From assembly GCA_013695925.1 (NCBI GenBank), contig JACCZO010000374.1, positions 1 through 14,220 of the forward strand: a stretch of 14,220 nt of DNA, given 5' to 3'. A program made the position numbers and the translations under genes. The stretch comes from Chthoniobacterales bacterium. GTDB taxonomy: Bacteria > Verrucomicrobiota > Verrucomicrobiia > Chthoniobacterales > UBA10450. This document shows positions 6,270-14,191 of this stretch, piece after piece; position 1 is the first letter of the stretch, and each line of letters opens with the position of its first letter. The notes beneath the pieces were generated by a model. It saw only the letters and a program-made list of their open reading frames with translations, made no database searches and was not told the origin of the DNA.

Positions 6270-6852
6270 CCCGGTTTTCCTCCCCACGCCTGATTTCACG
6301 GTAAAGCCAGGCACGGGCGCGTCGCCATTCGCGTTTGATCGTGCGCGGCGACACTCCCAGGACTTCGCTTGTTTCCTCAGTCGTCAGGCCCCCGAAGAAG
6401 CGCAACTCCACGACCTGACTCTGACGCGGATCGACCCGGGCCAATTCCTGAAGCGCTTCGTCGAGCGAGACCAGGTCCAGACTGCGCGGCAGACCGGCGG
6501 CAAGAGCCTCGTCGAACTCCAATTTTTCCCACTTGCCGCCCCGCTTATCGGTGCGGTGCCGCCGGGCGTGATCGACCAACACCCGCCGCATGACGCCGGC
6601 AGCGACGCCGAAAAAGTGGGCCCGGTTTTGCCAGGTAGTGGTGGTTTGGTCGACTAGCCGGAGATAGGCTTCATGAACAAGGCCGGTCGCCTGCAGAGTG
6701 TGATCCGCTCTCTCCCGGCGCAGATAGCCGCGCGCGATCTGGCGCAGCTCATCGTAAATCAGAGGCATGAGACGCTCGGCCGCGCCTCGGTCGCCCTTGC
6801 TCCAGTCGATCAAAACCTGAGTCACTGCCTGGCGGGATGGAGAAGAAATCAT
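6259..6852 (-). CDS. ECF-type RNA polymerase sigma factor (Sig-70_X6 / TIGR02999-like)
   Basis: 197 aa. Region 2 covers about residues 10-100 (LMPLIYDELRQIARGYLRRE, then LVHEAYLRLVDQ and the promoter-melting stretch ending in VLVDHARRHR). Region 4 covers about 128-188, with the helix-turn-helix LTTEETSEVLGVSPRTIKRE (156-175). This is the ECF type routinely encoded beside Ser/Thr kinases in Acidobacteria, Planctomycetes and Verrucomicrobia. It has no anti-sigma gene next to it, and control by kinase phosphorylation is known for a related ECF class. It is first in a two-gene unit with the kinase. The ATG at 6850-6852 lacks a strong ribosome site. Confidence 0.93.
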   Translation of the reverse strand: MISSPSRQAVTQVLIDWSKGDRGAAERLMPLIYDELRQIARGYLRRERADHTLQATGLVHEAYLRLVDQTTTTWQNRAHFFGVAAGVMRRVLVDHARRHRTDKRGGKWEKLEFDEALAAGLPRSLDLVSLDEALQELARVDPRQSQVVELRFFGGLTTEETSEVLGVSPRTIKREWRRARAWLYREIRRGEENRDAV

Positions 6853-7038
6853 GCTTGCGAGCGTGTCCTGGTGATTTTGAGCCGAAGACCTCTCCCGGCA
6901 GATGCGAATGACCGGACTCTACCAATTTTCCGCGGTCGACGTAAGCATTTTATTTGCTGGCCCGCCTATATTTTTGGCCCCGTTTGGCCTCGATTCCCGC
7001 CTTTGAGCTGGAAGAGATAGAACAAACCGGAGAAAAAT
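6853..7038. promoter_or_regulatory. Divergent intergenic region between sigma factor and beta-helix gene
   Basis: 186 bases serve both directions. A ribosome site CCGGAGAA (7027-7034) precedes the plus-strand ATG with 5-nt spacing. An AT-rich block (about 6944-6976, including CATTTTATTT and CCTATATTTTTG) is the likely promoter area, but no -35/-10 pair can be assigned with confidence. Confidence 0.35.
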
Positions 7039-9888
7039 ATGAAATTCACCACTCGATTTGGAACAGCGCTCGCGCTGGCAGCCCTCCTTTTTATCCTGGC
7101 AGCGAGCAACGCCGCGGCCGCGACCTTCACCGTCACTAACACTAACGACAGCGGCGCGGGCAGCCTGCGACAGGCCGTGGTGGACTCGAATGCCGCCGCC
7201 GGTTCGGACACGATCGTGTTTAATTCGTTATTCGACACCCCGCAGACGATTACACTCGCTTCGGTTATCACGATCAATCCGGCCACGGGCGATTCTTTGA
7301 CGATTACGGGACCGGGCGCGGATTTATTGACCGTCAGCGGCAACAACGCCGTTCGGATATTTGCCGTCGATTCGGGTGATACGGCAACCATCAGCGGAAT
7401 GACATTGACGCAGGGAACCACCGTCGGTGCCGGCGCTGCTGGCAGTGCGATCGATAATGACGGCAATCTCACCGTGACAAGCTCTACCTTCAGTTCAAAC
7501 ACCGCTGGATGGGGCGGCGCGATCGCCAACGGCCTGTCGCTGACGGTTGCCGGCTGCACATTTACGGACAACACCGCCACAAGCGGCAGTTCTACGGCAC
7601 TCGGCGGCGGCGCGATCTACAGCAATGCGACAGCCGCAACGGTCTCGATCTCAAATTCCACCTTCACTGGCAACGATGAAATCGGCGGCAGCGGCGGCGG
7701 CGGAGCCATCAGGAACCGGGGCGGGACGATGAACATCTCGAACTCAACCTTTACGAGTAACACCGCGGTCGATGGCGGCGGCGCGGTGGACAATAACGAT
7801 GTGATGACCATGGACAGTTGCACCATCAGCGGCAATACGGTGAGTGGAACCCTGGAGGGGGGAGGAGGAATCGAAAACCTAGGCCAACTGACTTTGGCAA
7901 GGAGCGTGGTGACCGGGAACTCCGCCGCTCGGCACGGCGGCGGCATTTACCATCACTCGCAGGGCAGTGACGACTTCCTCGAGATCACCGATTCGACGAT
8001 CTCCAACAACACTGCCAATACCGCACGAAACTCGACCGGCAATGGCGGCGGTATTTATGTGGTAACCAGTGCGGAATTGACCATTACCCGCTCGACGGTC
8101 AGCGGCAATACCGTCTTGCTCACGCTGACTCCGACCGAACTCAGTCACGCCGACGGCGGAGGCATCTGGTCCGACGGACAAGTGGTCATGGATAACTGCA
8201 CCGTGAGCGGCAACACGGCTGAGCTGAATTTCGGCGGCGTTCGTGTCCCGCATAATTTTTCCGACAGCACAATCACCAACTCAACCATCGTAAACAACAT
8301 TGCTGCGACCGGCGGCGGCATCGGGAGAGATGACTGCAACCTGGGCTGCGAGTCGCTCTCGATCGGAAACACCATCATCGCGAACAACATGGCGAGCGCG
8401 GAACCCGACATCAGAAACAGACTAGTTAACCCTACTCATTCCTCGCCGATTACATCGTTAGGCTACAACTTGTTTGAAGTGACGGCAGGCGCCTACATTA
8501 GCCTTACTCCCACTGACATCACAGGCGTCGATCCGAATCTCGGACCTTTGCAGGGTAATGGCGGCCTTACCTTCACCCATGCCCTCCAGCCGGGCAGCCC
8601 TGCGATCGATAAGGGTAAGAGTACGGATGTGCTGACTGACCAGCGCGGGCTGCCTCGACCTTACGACCACCCCGGGATTCCGAATGCGACCAGCGGCGAC
8701 GGCTCGGATATCGGCGCCTTTGAGGACCAGCCGCCTAACACTTCTCCAGGAAGTAATGTGACGGTCGAATCGCCGGCCGGCGATGTCACTGTGACCTTCG
8801 CCACGATCTCACAAGGCGGCTTCACCACTTTCATTCTCATCGATCCGCCCTCCTCGGCCGGCCCACCGCCGCCGGGTTACACCATTCTCGAGGAAGCGCC
8901 GGCCTACGACATTTCGACCACGGCCAGCTTCACGCCGCCGATCACCGTCTGCTTTACCGTTTCGTCGATTACGGACGAAGCGGAGTTTGCCCGGTTGCGC
9001 ATCCTGCACGGGGAAGACGGTCAACTGGTGGATCGCACCGACCTCGACTCGCTCGATTTTGCCAGTCGCACCGTTTGCGCCCAGGTCGATTCGCTCTCGC
9101 CCTTTGTCGTTGCGCTCGCGCCCGCGCCCGGGCTGCTCAACATCTCCACTCGAATGCAGGTCTTGACTGGTGATCAAGTGCTCATCGGCGGCTTCATCAT
9201 CACCGGCACCGATCCCAAGATGGTCATCCTCCGCGCCATCGGCCCTTCGCTGACAGATTTTGGAGTCGCTGGCGCGCTGGCTGATCCGGTTCTGGAGCTG
9301 CGGGCGGTCGACGGCTCTGTCATTACAAGTAACGACAACTGGACCGATGACCGCGCCGCGATCGAAGCGACCGGACTCCAGCCTACCGATGACCTGGAGT
9401 CAGCCATCGTCGCGACCTTGGATCCGGGCGCCTATACCGCGATCGTTAGTGGAAAGAATGGCACCACCGGTGTCGGGTTGGTCGAAGCCTACGACCTGGA
9501 TACGGCGGCGGATTCGGAGCTGGCCAACATCAGCACCCGGGGTTTTGTTGCAACCGAAAGCAACGTCATGATCGGCGGCTTCATTCTCGGGAGTGAGAGC
9601 GATGTCGTGGTCCGCGCGATCGGTCCAAGTCTGACTGCCTTTGGCGTGCCCGATGCTCTGGAAGATCCGACGCTGGAGCTACGCGACGTCCAGGGCGCTC
9701 TGATCAGCAGCAACGACAATTGGATGGATACGCAGCAGGACGAAATCGAAGCCACGGGTCTTGCACCGCAGGATGAGCTCGAGGCGGCTTTGCTTGAGAC
9801 GCTGAACCCCGGCGCATACACCGCAATCGTCAGTGGTCAGGGTGGCGGCACTGGCGTCGGTCTGGTGGAAGTATATCGATTGCCCTAG
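7039..9888 (+). CDS. Secreted beta-helix / choice-of-anchor Q protein with two C-terminal NISTR modules
   Basis: 949 aa. Signal peptide at about 1-27 (ALALAALLFILAASNAAA). The mature start TFTVTNTNDSGAGSLRQA is the usual opening of secreted right-handed beta-helix proteins. Residues about 90-480 hold repeated turns of the type 'STFTSNTAVDGGGAVDN', giving a parallel beta-helix. Residues about 500-563 are a choice-of-anchor Q signature (QGNGGLTFTHALQPGSPAID ... DQRGLPRP ... DIGAFE). A beta-rich domain follows (about 573-695). Two modules end the protein (701-829 and 830-949), each with NISTR, IGGFI, RAIGPSL, NDNW, GAYTAIVSG and GVGLVE. It probably acts outside the cell or on the surface, in adhesion or polysaccharide interaction; this is inference. 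No membrane anchor or known sorting motif follows. Confidence 0.9.
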   Translation: MKFTTRFGTALALAALLFILAASNAAAATFTVTNTNDSGAGSLRQAVVDSNAAAGSDTIVFNSLFDTPQTITLASVITINPATGDSLTITGPGADLLTVSGNNAVRIFAVDSGDTATISGMTLTQGTTVGAGAAGSAIDNDGNLTVTSSTFSSNTAGWGGAIANGLSLTVAGCTFTDNTATSGSSTALGGGAIYSNATAATVSISNSTFTGNDEIGGSGGGGAIRNRGGTMNISNSTFTSNTAVDGGGAVDNNDVMTMDSCTISGNTVSGTLEGGGGIENLGQLTLARSVVTGNSAARHGGGIYHHSQGSDDFLEITDSTISNNTANTARNSTGNGGGIYVVTSAELTITRSTVSGNTVLLTLTPTELSHADGGGIWSDGQVVMDNCTVSGNTAELNFGGVRVPHNFSDSTITNSTIVNNIAATGGGIGRDDCNLGCESLSIGNTIIANNMASAEPDIRNRLVNPTHSSPITSLGYNLFEVTAGAYISLTPTDITGVDPNLGPLQGNGGLTFTHALQPGSPAIDKGKSTDVLTDQRGLPRPYDHPGIPNATSGDGSDIGAFEDQPPNTSPGSNVTVESPAGDVTVTFATISQGGFTTFILIDPPSSAGPPPPGYTILEEAPAYDISTTASFTPPITVCFTVSSITDEAEFARLRILHGEDGQLVDRTDLDSLDFASRTVCAQVDSLSPFVVALAPAPGLLNISTRMQVLTGDQVLIGGFIITGTDPKMVILRAIGPSLTDFGVAGALADPVLELRAVDGSVITSNDNWTDDRAAIEATGLQPTDDLESAIVATLDPGAYTAIVSGKNGTTGVGLVEAYDLDTAADSELANISTRGFVATESNVMIGGFILGSESDVVVRAIGPSLTAFGVPDALEDPTLELRDVQGALISSNDNWMDTQQDEIEATGLAPQDELEAALLETLNPGAYTAIVSGQGGGTGVGLVEVYRLP
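9139..9888 (+). repeat. Double NISTR module, copy 1
   Basis: This encodes two related modules (each about 120 residues), starting at NISTRMQVL and NISTRGFVA. The whole 750-base block corresponds to 11008-11766, with about four in five residues identical by eye. The two modules inside one copy are much less alike than the same module between copies, so the pair was duplicated as a unit. Confidence 0.85.
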
Positions 9889-10191
9889 CAATCTCCTTCG
9901 GCGCGAATCATTCCACCGCCGCAATCCGCGAGTCCTCGCAGGCGAATGACAGGTACCTTATGGACCTCGACCGAGTGATTACGCGAGAAGGCGGCGTGTG
10001 GTGCGGCAAAACAACTTCACCCGTCCCGTAAGGGGTTCAGGCCGGGTGATAAGGCGCAAATGCTTTTGTCGCCCCCGCCATTCTCCGAAAAAAGATGGCC
10101 TTGTTCGCGGCGCTGATGCGCATTACCTAGGAAGGCACATCAGCAAACTCGAAGAGCAGTTGTGCCAAAAAACCATAGCCGGAGAACAACT
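9889..10191 (+). promoter_or_regulatory. Intergenic leader with four consecutive hairpins
   Basis: Between the two secreted-protein genes lie four predicted hairpins. They are TCACCCG/CGGGTGA (10017-10023 with 10043-10049), GGCGCAAA with TTTG(T)CGCC (10053-10060 with 10065-10073), GCCAT(T)CT/AGATGGC (10077-10084 with 10093-10099) and GCTGATG/CATCAGC (10112-10118 with 10138-10144). The ribosome site CCGGAGAA is at 10179-10186. I cannot match it to a known riboswitch class. The first 110 bases hold no clear terminator and no gene. Confidence 0.4.
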
Positions 10192-11766
10192 ATGAAAACG
10201 CGTCACCTCAAACCCATACTTTTCGCCACCGCGCTAGCGGTGGCGGGATTCGCTGCCAAACCTGCTTCGGCGGATCTCGCATTACTCGATCAGTTCAGTC
10301 CGGGAATCGGGCAACTGGTCAGCATTGGCTTTGACCCGAGCTTAGAGAGTGTATGGATTTATGGGAATTTCGACGCAGATTTGCGCAGCTATTCCAACAC
10401 CGGAGAATTCCTTACCTCCATCCCCCGTCCGGGCGAAAGCGCGAACGACGTCGATATCGAGTTCGCCCCGGAAGCGTTGGCCTTGGGCGCGACGCCGATA
10501 CCCGAGAACACTCTCCTCTTCATCGATGGTGAGTCTGATGTGGCCGAGATTTACGCGGTCGACAAAGAGTCGGGCGCAGTCCTAGCCACTCTCGTCACCG
10601 CCTTTGGCGCCAGCCACGTCGTCGGCGGCGCTTACCATCCGGACCGCGACACCTTTTTCCTCGTGCAGGACCATGTTCCAGGTGTCGCGGAGGAGAATCT
10701 GATCGGGGAGATAGATCCTGCTAACGGAAACGTCTTAAACAGCTTCCAGATCACCGATCTCTTCGACGTGAATTTCGGGGATATTGAAGTCGGCGCGAAC
10801 GGAAATCTTTTCGTAGTCAGCAGCAATGAAGCCCGCGTGCTTGAACTCACTCCCAGCGGAGACTTCGTGCAGTATCTCGACCTTCCCGTTGGAGTGAGCG
10901 GGCTGAGCGGGATTGCCTTCAACGAATCCGGCGGCGAAGCATGGGTTTCCAACACCTCCGGCACGGTTTTTCATCTCGGCGGTTTCCTGGGTGACGCGAC
11001 GCTTCGCAACATCTCCACCAGGTTGCAAGTGCTGACCGACGATCAGGTGTTGATTGGTGGCTTCATCATCACCGGTACCGATCCCAAGATGGTCATCCTG
11101 CGCGCCATCGGACCGTCCCTCGGGGCGTTTGGGATCGCTGATCCCCTTGCCGACCCTGTCCTCGAATTGCGTGCCGGCGACGGCTCTCTGATCAAGACAA
11201 GCGATAATTGGACAACCGACCGGATCGCGATCGAAGCGACCGGGCTCGAGCCCACCGACGACCTCGAGTCAGCCATCGTCGCAACCTTGAATCCCGGCAG
11301 CTACACCGCCATTATGAGCGGCAAGAATGGCGGCACGGGAGTCGGACTAGTCGAAGCCTATGATCTCGATCCACTGGCTGGTTCGGAACTGGCCAACATC
11401 AGCACGAGAGGCTTTGTCGAGACCGCTGACAACGTCATGATCGGCGGCTTTATCCTCGGGGGCGAGACGGGGAGCGCCACCGTTCTGATCCGGGCGATCG
11501 GTCCTACGCTGACCGACTTCGGTGTAGCTGGCGCGCTCGAAGATCCGACTCTCGAGTTACGCGATGGGCAAGGCACGCTCGTTAGCAGCAACGACAATTG
11601 GAAGGACACTCAGGAAGCTGAAATCGACGCAACGGGTCTGGCCCCACAGGGTGATCTGGAGTCAGCATTACTCGAGACCCTCAATCCAGGCGCCTACACC
11701 GCGATTGTCGCCGGCCAGAGCGGCGGCACCGGTGTCGGTTTAGTCGAAGTCTATCGCCTGCCCTGA
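10192..11766 (+). CDS. Secreted beta-propeller-like protein with two C-terminal NISTR modules
   Basis: 524 aa from ATG 10192, chosen because GGAGA lies 6 bases upstream and the signal peptide starts there (the frame is open to 10162). The signal peptide ends at PASA (about residue 28). Residues 29-265 look like an NHL/SMP-30-type propeller: repeated strands such as VSIGFDPSLESVWIYGNF, VVGGAYHPDRDTFFLVQD and GLSGIAFNESGGEAWVSN, each describing a blade. Modules at 273-401 and 402-524 match those of the upstream beta-helix protein and end in the same VEVYRLP. It is probably exported to the same place as its neighbour; substrate unknown. The shared tail suggests a common anchoring or assembly role. 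Confidence 0.88.
   Translation: MKTRHLKPILFATALAVAGFAAKPASADLALLDQFSPGIGQLVSIGFDPSLESVWIYGNFDADLRSYSNTGEFLTSIPRPGESANDVDIEFAPEALALGATPIPENTLLFIDGESDVAEIYAVDKESGAVLATLVTAFGASHVVGGAYHPDRDTFFLVQDHVPGVAEENLIGEIDPANGNVLNSFQITDLFDVNFGDIEVGANGNLFVVSSNEARVLELTPSGDFVQYLDLPVGVSGLSGIAFNESGGEAWVSNTSGTVFHLGGFLGDATLRNISTRLQVLTDDQVLIGGFIITGTDPKMVILRAIGPSLGAFGIADPLADPVLELRAGDGSLIKTSDNWTTDRIAIEATGLEPTDDLESAIVATLNPGSYTAIMSGKNGGTGVGLVEAYDLDPLAGSELANISTRGFVETADNVMIGGFILGGETGSATVLIRAIGPTLTDFGVAGALEDPTLELRDGQGTLVSSNDNWKDTQEAEIDATGLAPQGDLESALLETLNPGAYTAIVAGQSGGTGVGLVEVYRLP
11008..11766 (+). repeat. Double NISTR module, copy 2
   Basis: Second copy of the block at 9139-9888, starting at NISTRLQVL (11008) and NISTRGFVE (11395). 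It is slightly longer by a few codons around GGETGSATVL. The duplicated unit is a C-terminal tail only; the N-terminal domains of the two genes are unrelated. Confidence 0.85.
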
Positions 11767-11881
11767 TTCAACTCTTTTGGCCAACATTCCCCTGTGTATT
11801 GCGCACTAGATAGAAACCTGATGAGCAATCGAACCTTCATCTTTTGGAATGTTTTATTACTGGTCTTCGGCGGCCAGCGCA

Positions 11882-12160
11882 CTACTCGACCAACACGCCC
11901 TTCCAAAAAGCAACCCGTCCCTTAATGTTGGCGGCCGCTTCTTTCGGCGCGGGATAATACCAGGCGGCGCCTTCGTTGACCGCGCCGTCGACGAGGACAT
12001 CGTAGTAGCTCGCATCGCCCTTCCACGGGCAATGGCTATGCCGGTCGCTCGCTTGAAAATATTCGCGCCGGATTGAGTCGGCCGGGAAGTAATGGTTGCC
12101 CTCCACGACAACGGTATCGTCGCTTTCGGCAATGGTGGCGCCCTTCCAGGTTGCTTTCAT
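11882..12160 (-). CDS. DUF427 (NTP_transf_9-type) domain protein
   Basis: 92 aa, the usual full length of a single-domain DUF427 protein. Family features seen: VVVEGNHYFP (17-26), HCPWKGDASYY (43-53), and AAWYYPAPKEAAANIKGRVA (65-84) ending in VAFWKGVLVE. The name nucleotidyltransferase attached to this family is not a demonstrated activity. Its ATG (12158-12160) overlaps the TGA of the aminotransferase as ATGA, so translation is likely coupled and the two form an operon. The stop TAG at 11882-11884 faces the end of the plus-strand propeller gene, with 115 bases between. Confidence 0.9.
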   Translation of the reverse strand: MKATWKGATIAESDDTVVVEGNHYFPADSIRREYFQASDRHSHCPWKGDASYYDVLVDGAVNEGAAWYYPAPKEAAANIKGRVAFWKGVLVE

Positions 12161-13434
12161 GATTGGTCTTTCTTTGCGATCGCTTTTACTCCGGCGATCA
12201 AACGCTCGATTTCTTCCTCCGTCGTGTAGCAGGCGCAGCCGGCGCGCACCAGCCCGTCCGGCGCCAGGCCGAGCCGCTCGACCACCGTTGTGGCATAAAA
12301 GTCTCCGTTCGAGACGAAGACCGCACCCGCCGCCAGTCGCTGCGCCACGTCCGCGGAGTTAACGCCGCCCACAGTAAACCCGATCGTCGGCGTCCGCGCG
12401 GCGCCCGGAGCGGGTCCGTAAACTGTCACTCCCGCAATTTCAGAGAGGCCATTCCAAAGCTGCCTAACGAGCTGATGGCCGCGATCGTGCAGGCCGGCAA
12501 AGGCCGCCTCGAGGGAGGCGCGGCGGGTTTCCGCGGGAGCGAGCGAGGCTAAAAATTTAACCGCCGCAGCCGCACCCGCGATCCCTTCGTGATTCTGGGT
12601 GCCGGTCTCCATTCGTTCAGGCGCCTCGTTCGACGAGGGCAGGAGCTTGGGCACATCGAGCGCGGCGAGGAGATCGTGGCGACCATAAAGAATGCCGATG
12701 TGTGGGCCGTAAAATTTGTAGGCGGAACAGCTGAGGAAATCGCAATCCATGCCCCGCACATCGACCAGCTGATGCGGGGCGTAATGCACCGCGTCGACGA
12801 AGATCTGCGCGCCGGCGGCATGCGCGAGTTCGGCCGCTCGTTGCACGTCGGTGATGGTGCCGAGGGCATTCGAGGCCGCTCCGATCGCGACCAGCTTCGT
12901 TCGCGCGCTCAGCTGCCGCTCGAAGTCGTCCCAATCCAGCTGCCCGGTTTCGGGAAGCATCTTCGCCACCCGGATCGTGACGCCGCGGTCCTTTTCGAGG
13001 GCTCGCCAGGGAGCGACGTTGGCGTGGTGATCGAGCTCGGTCAGCACAATCTCGTCACCGCGCTCGTAGCCGCGCCCAAGGGCCCGCGCGAGGTGGAAAG
13101 TGAGCGTGGTCATGTTCGCTCCGAATGCGATCTCGTTAGGCGAAGCATTCAGGAAATCGGCCAAGGCAAAGCGGGCGGCGGCGATCATCCCGTCGGTCTC
13201 GACGCTGGTCGGAAAGACCCAGTGCGTGTTGGCATTGTGGTGCAGCAGGTAGTCGCTCATCGCGTCGACTACCGCGCGGGGTACCTGGGTGCCGCCGGGC
13301 CCATCAAAGTAGGCGACCGCTGCGTCGCCCTGCCTTCGCTGCAGCGACGGAAAGGAATCTCTGATCCCGGCGACCGGGGCTACTTCGCTTCTTTTTTCCT
13401 GCGCAACGCGATCGAGGGCGATTTCGGGTGACAC
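12157..13434 (-). CDS. Class V PLP aminotransferase, cysteine-desulfurase-like (TIGR01976/VC1184 type)
   Basis: Family homology begins at IRDSFPSLQRRQGDAAVAYF and continues with DGPGGTQVP, HHNANTHWVFPTS and NEIAFGANMTTLTFHLAR. FVDAVHYAPHQLVDV and the PLP-lysine motif CSAYKFYGPHIGILYGR (Lys240 from the GTG start) follow, then a GCACY segment near the C-terminus. All these fit a fold-type I enzyme of the SufS/IscS-like subgroup; substrate unknown. The start is uncertain: GTG at 13432-13434 gives 425 aa, near family length, but has no good ribosome site. TTG at 13459-13461 is possible, and the frame stays open to a TTG at 13678-13680 through a decayed NISTR module. First gene of an operon with DUF427. 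Confidence 0.85.
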   Translation of the reverse strand: MSPEIALDRVAQEKRSEVAPVAGIRDSFPSLQRRQGDAAVAYFDGPGGTQVPRAVVDAMSDYLLHHNANTHWVFPTSVETDGMIAAARFALADFLNASPNEIAFGANMTTLTFHLARALGRGYERGDEIVLTELDHHANVAPWRALEKDRGVTIRVAKMLPETGQLDWDDFERQLSARTKLVAIGAASNALGTITDVQRAAELAHAAGAQIFVDAVHYAPHQLVDVRGMDCDFLSCSAYKFYGPHIGILYGRHDLLAALDVPKLLPSSNEAPERMETGTQNHEGIAGAAAAVKFLASLAPAETRRASLEAAFAGLHDRGHQLVRQLWNGLSEIAGVTVYGPAPGAARTPTIGFTVGGVNSADVAQRLAAGAVFVSNGDFYATTVVERLGLAPDGLVRAGCACYTTEEEIERLIAGVKAIAKKDQS

Positions 13435-13480
13435 GCCGGCAAGATACGGAATTCGCCTCAAACCTCCAAAAAAAGAAGCC

Positions 13481-13667
13481 TCGCCGGCGACGAGCTCCAG
13501 GGTTGGATCCTGCAAGGGATCGGAGACCCCGGCCGCGCCCAGCATCTGGCCGATTGCTCGCATTAGCACTTTGCCGTCGTCCGACCGGGTTCCGGTAATG
13601 ACCCGGCCGATCAAGACGTCGTCTCCGGTGCTGATGAAGCCCCGGTGCTGGTGTTCACGAGCTCCGA
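13481..13667 (-). pseudogene. Decayed fragment of a NISTR module
   Basis: The minus strand encodes RGFISTGDDVLIG, RVITGT, VLMRAIG and SDPLQDPTLELV, clearly the first half of the module found at 9139 and 11008 (RGFVETADNVMIGGFILG, RAIGPSL, EDPTLELRD). A one-base deletion at the NISTR/RGF junction shifts the upstream part (SELVNTST) to another frame, key residues are changed (IGQML for IGPSL), and the second half is absent. It is a relic of a lost secreted-protein gene. Its frame runs into the aminotransferase. Confidence 0.75.
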
Positions 13668-13777
13668 GGCCGTGCTGCAAACTTTTTTCCGAGTCGCAAT
13701 CGAGCGGCCAGCGGGGAGGCGATTCCTTCGCTGGTTTTAATTGTCAACCTCCACCCCCCAGCGCATCCTCTCGTTTA

Positions 13778-14191
13778 ATGAATCCGCACGTTCAGATCAA
13801 GACCGCGACCCAGCTGGCCGTTTTCCTTGGCAATCGCCCCGGCGCGCTCGCCCGTGTCTGCCACGAACTCGCCGCCGCGCAGATCAACATCCACGCCCTT
13901 TCCACCTCCGACACGATCGATCACGCGGTCGTTCGCATGGTGGTAAGCGACCCGACGAAGGCGCTCATGATTCTGGGCGAGCGGGGCGTGCTTGCCCTCG
14001 AGAATGATGTTCTCATGATCGAGAGCAACAACGAGCCAGGAACGCTTTCGACGATTGCCGAACGGCTGGCCAAGGCGAGCATTAACATCGAGTACGCCTA
14101 CCTTGCCTCGAGCGCGAAGGCGGAAACCGGGCTCATGATTCTGCGCCCTTCGAACGTGGAGAAAGCACTTCGCGCCTTAAACGATTTGTAG
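13778..14191 (+). CDS. Small protein with two ACT domains
   Basis: 137 aa. The first ACT domain is at about 10-66 (LAVFLGNRPGALARVCHELA, INIHALSTSD), the second at about 76-135 (MIESNNEPGTLSTIAERLAK, INIEYAYLAS). Both have the Gly that follows Pro in the ligand turn (NRPGAL at 19-24, NEPGTL at 85-90). There is no catalytic domain, so it is a free-standing amino-acid-binding regulator of the kind seen near amino acid metabolism genes. ATG at 13778 is chosen because the family starts there; the frame is open further up to 13571 but through the neighbour's region. No ribosome site precedes it. Divergent from the aminotransferase, 97 bases of open frame boundary apart. Confidence 0.88.
   Translation: MNPHVQIKTATQLAVFLGNRPGALARVCHELAAAQINIHALSTSDTIDHAVVRMVVSDPTKALMILGERGVLALENDVLMIESNNEPGTLSTIAERLAKASINIEYAYLASSAKAETGLMILRPSNVEKALRALNDL

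Noticed and set aside
4842..6293. Long open frames on the plus strand opposite the kinase gene
   Set aside because: Shadows of a GC-rich coding sequence; the minus-strand frame has all kinase motifs.
7471..8350. Repetitive GGCGGCGG-rich pattern in the beta-helix gene as a DNA repeat array
   Set aside because: It reflects the protein's beta-helix turns (GGGAI, GGGI); period and sequence are irregular at DNA level.
11860..11876. Possible terminator hairpin CTGG...CCAG between the convergent genes
   Set aside because: Short and imperfect stem, without a following T-run on either strand.
13128..13141. TCTCGTTAGGC inside the aminotransferase gene, and GTTAGGC at about 3976 and 8459, resembling cassette cores
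   Set aside because: They lie inside well-supported coding sequences, with no paired arms or inverse core nearby; chance matches of a 7-base motif.
13742..13747. TTGACA on the minus strand as a -35 box for the aminotransferase
   Set aside because: The hexamer at 17-base spacing is AATCGC, a poor -10, so no promoter is called.
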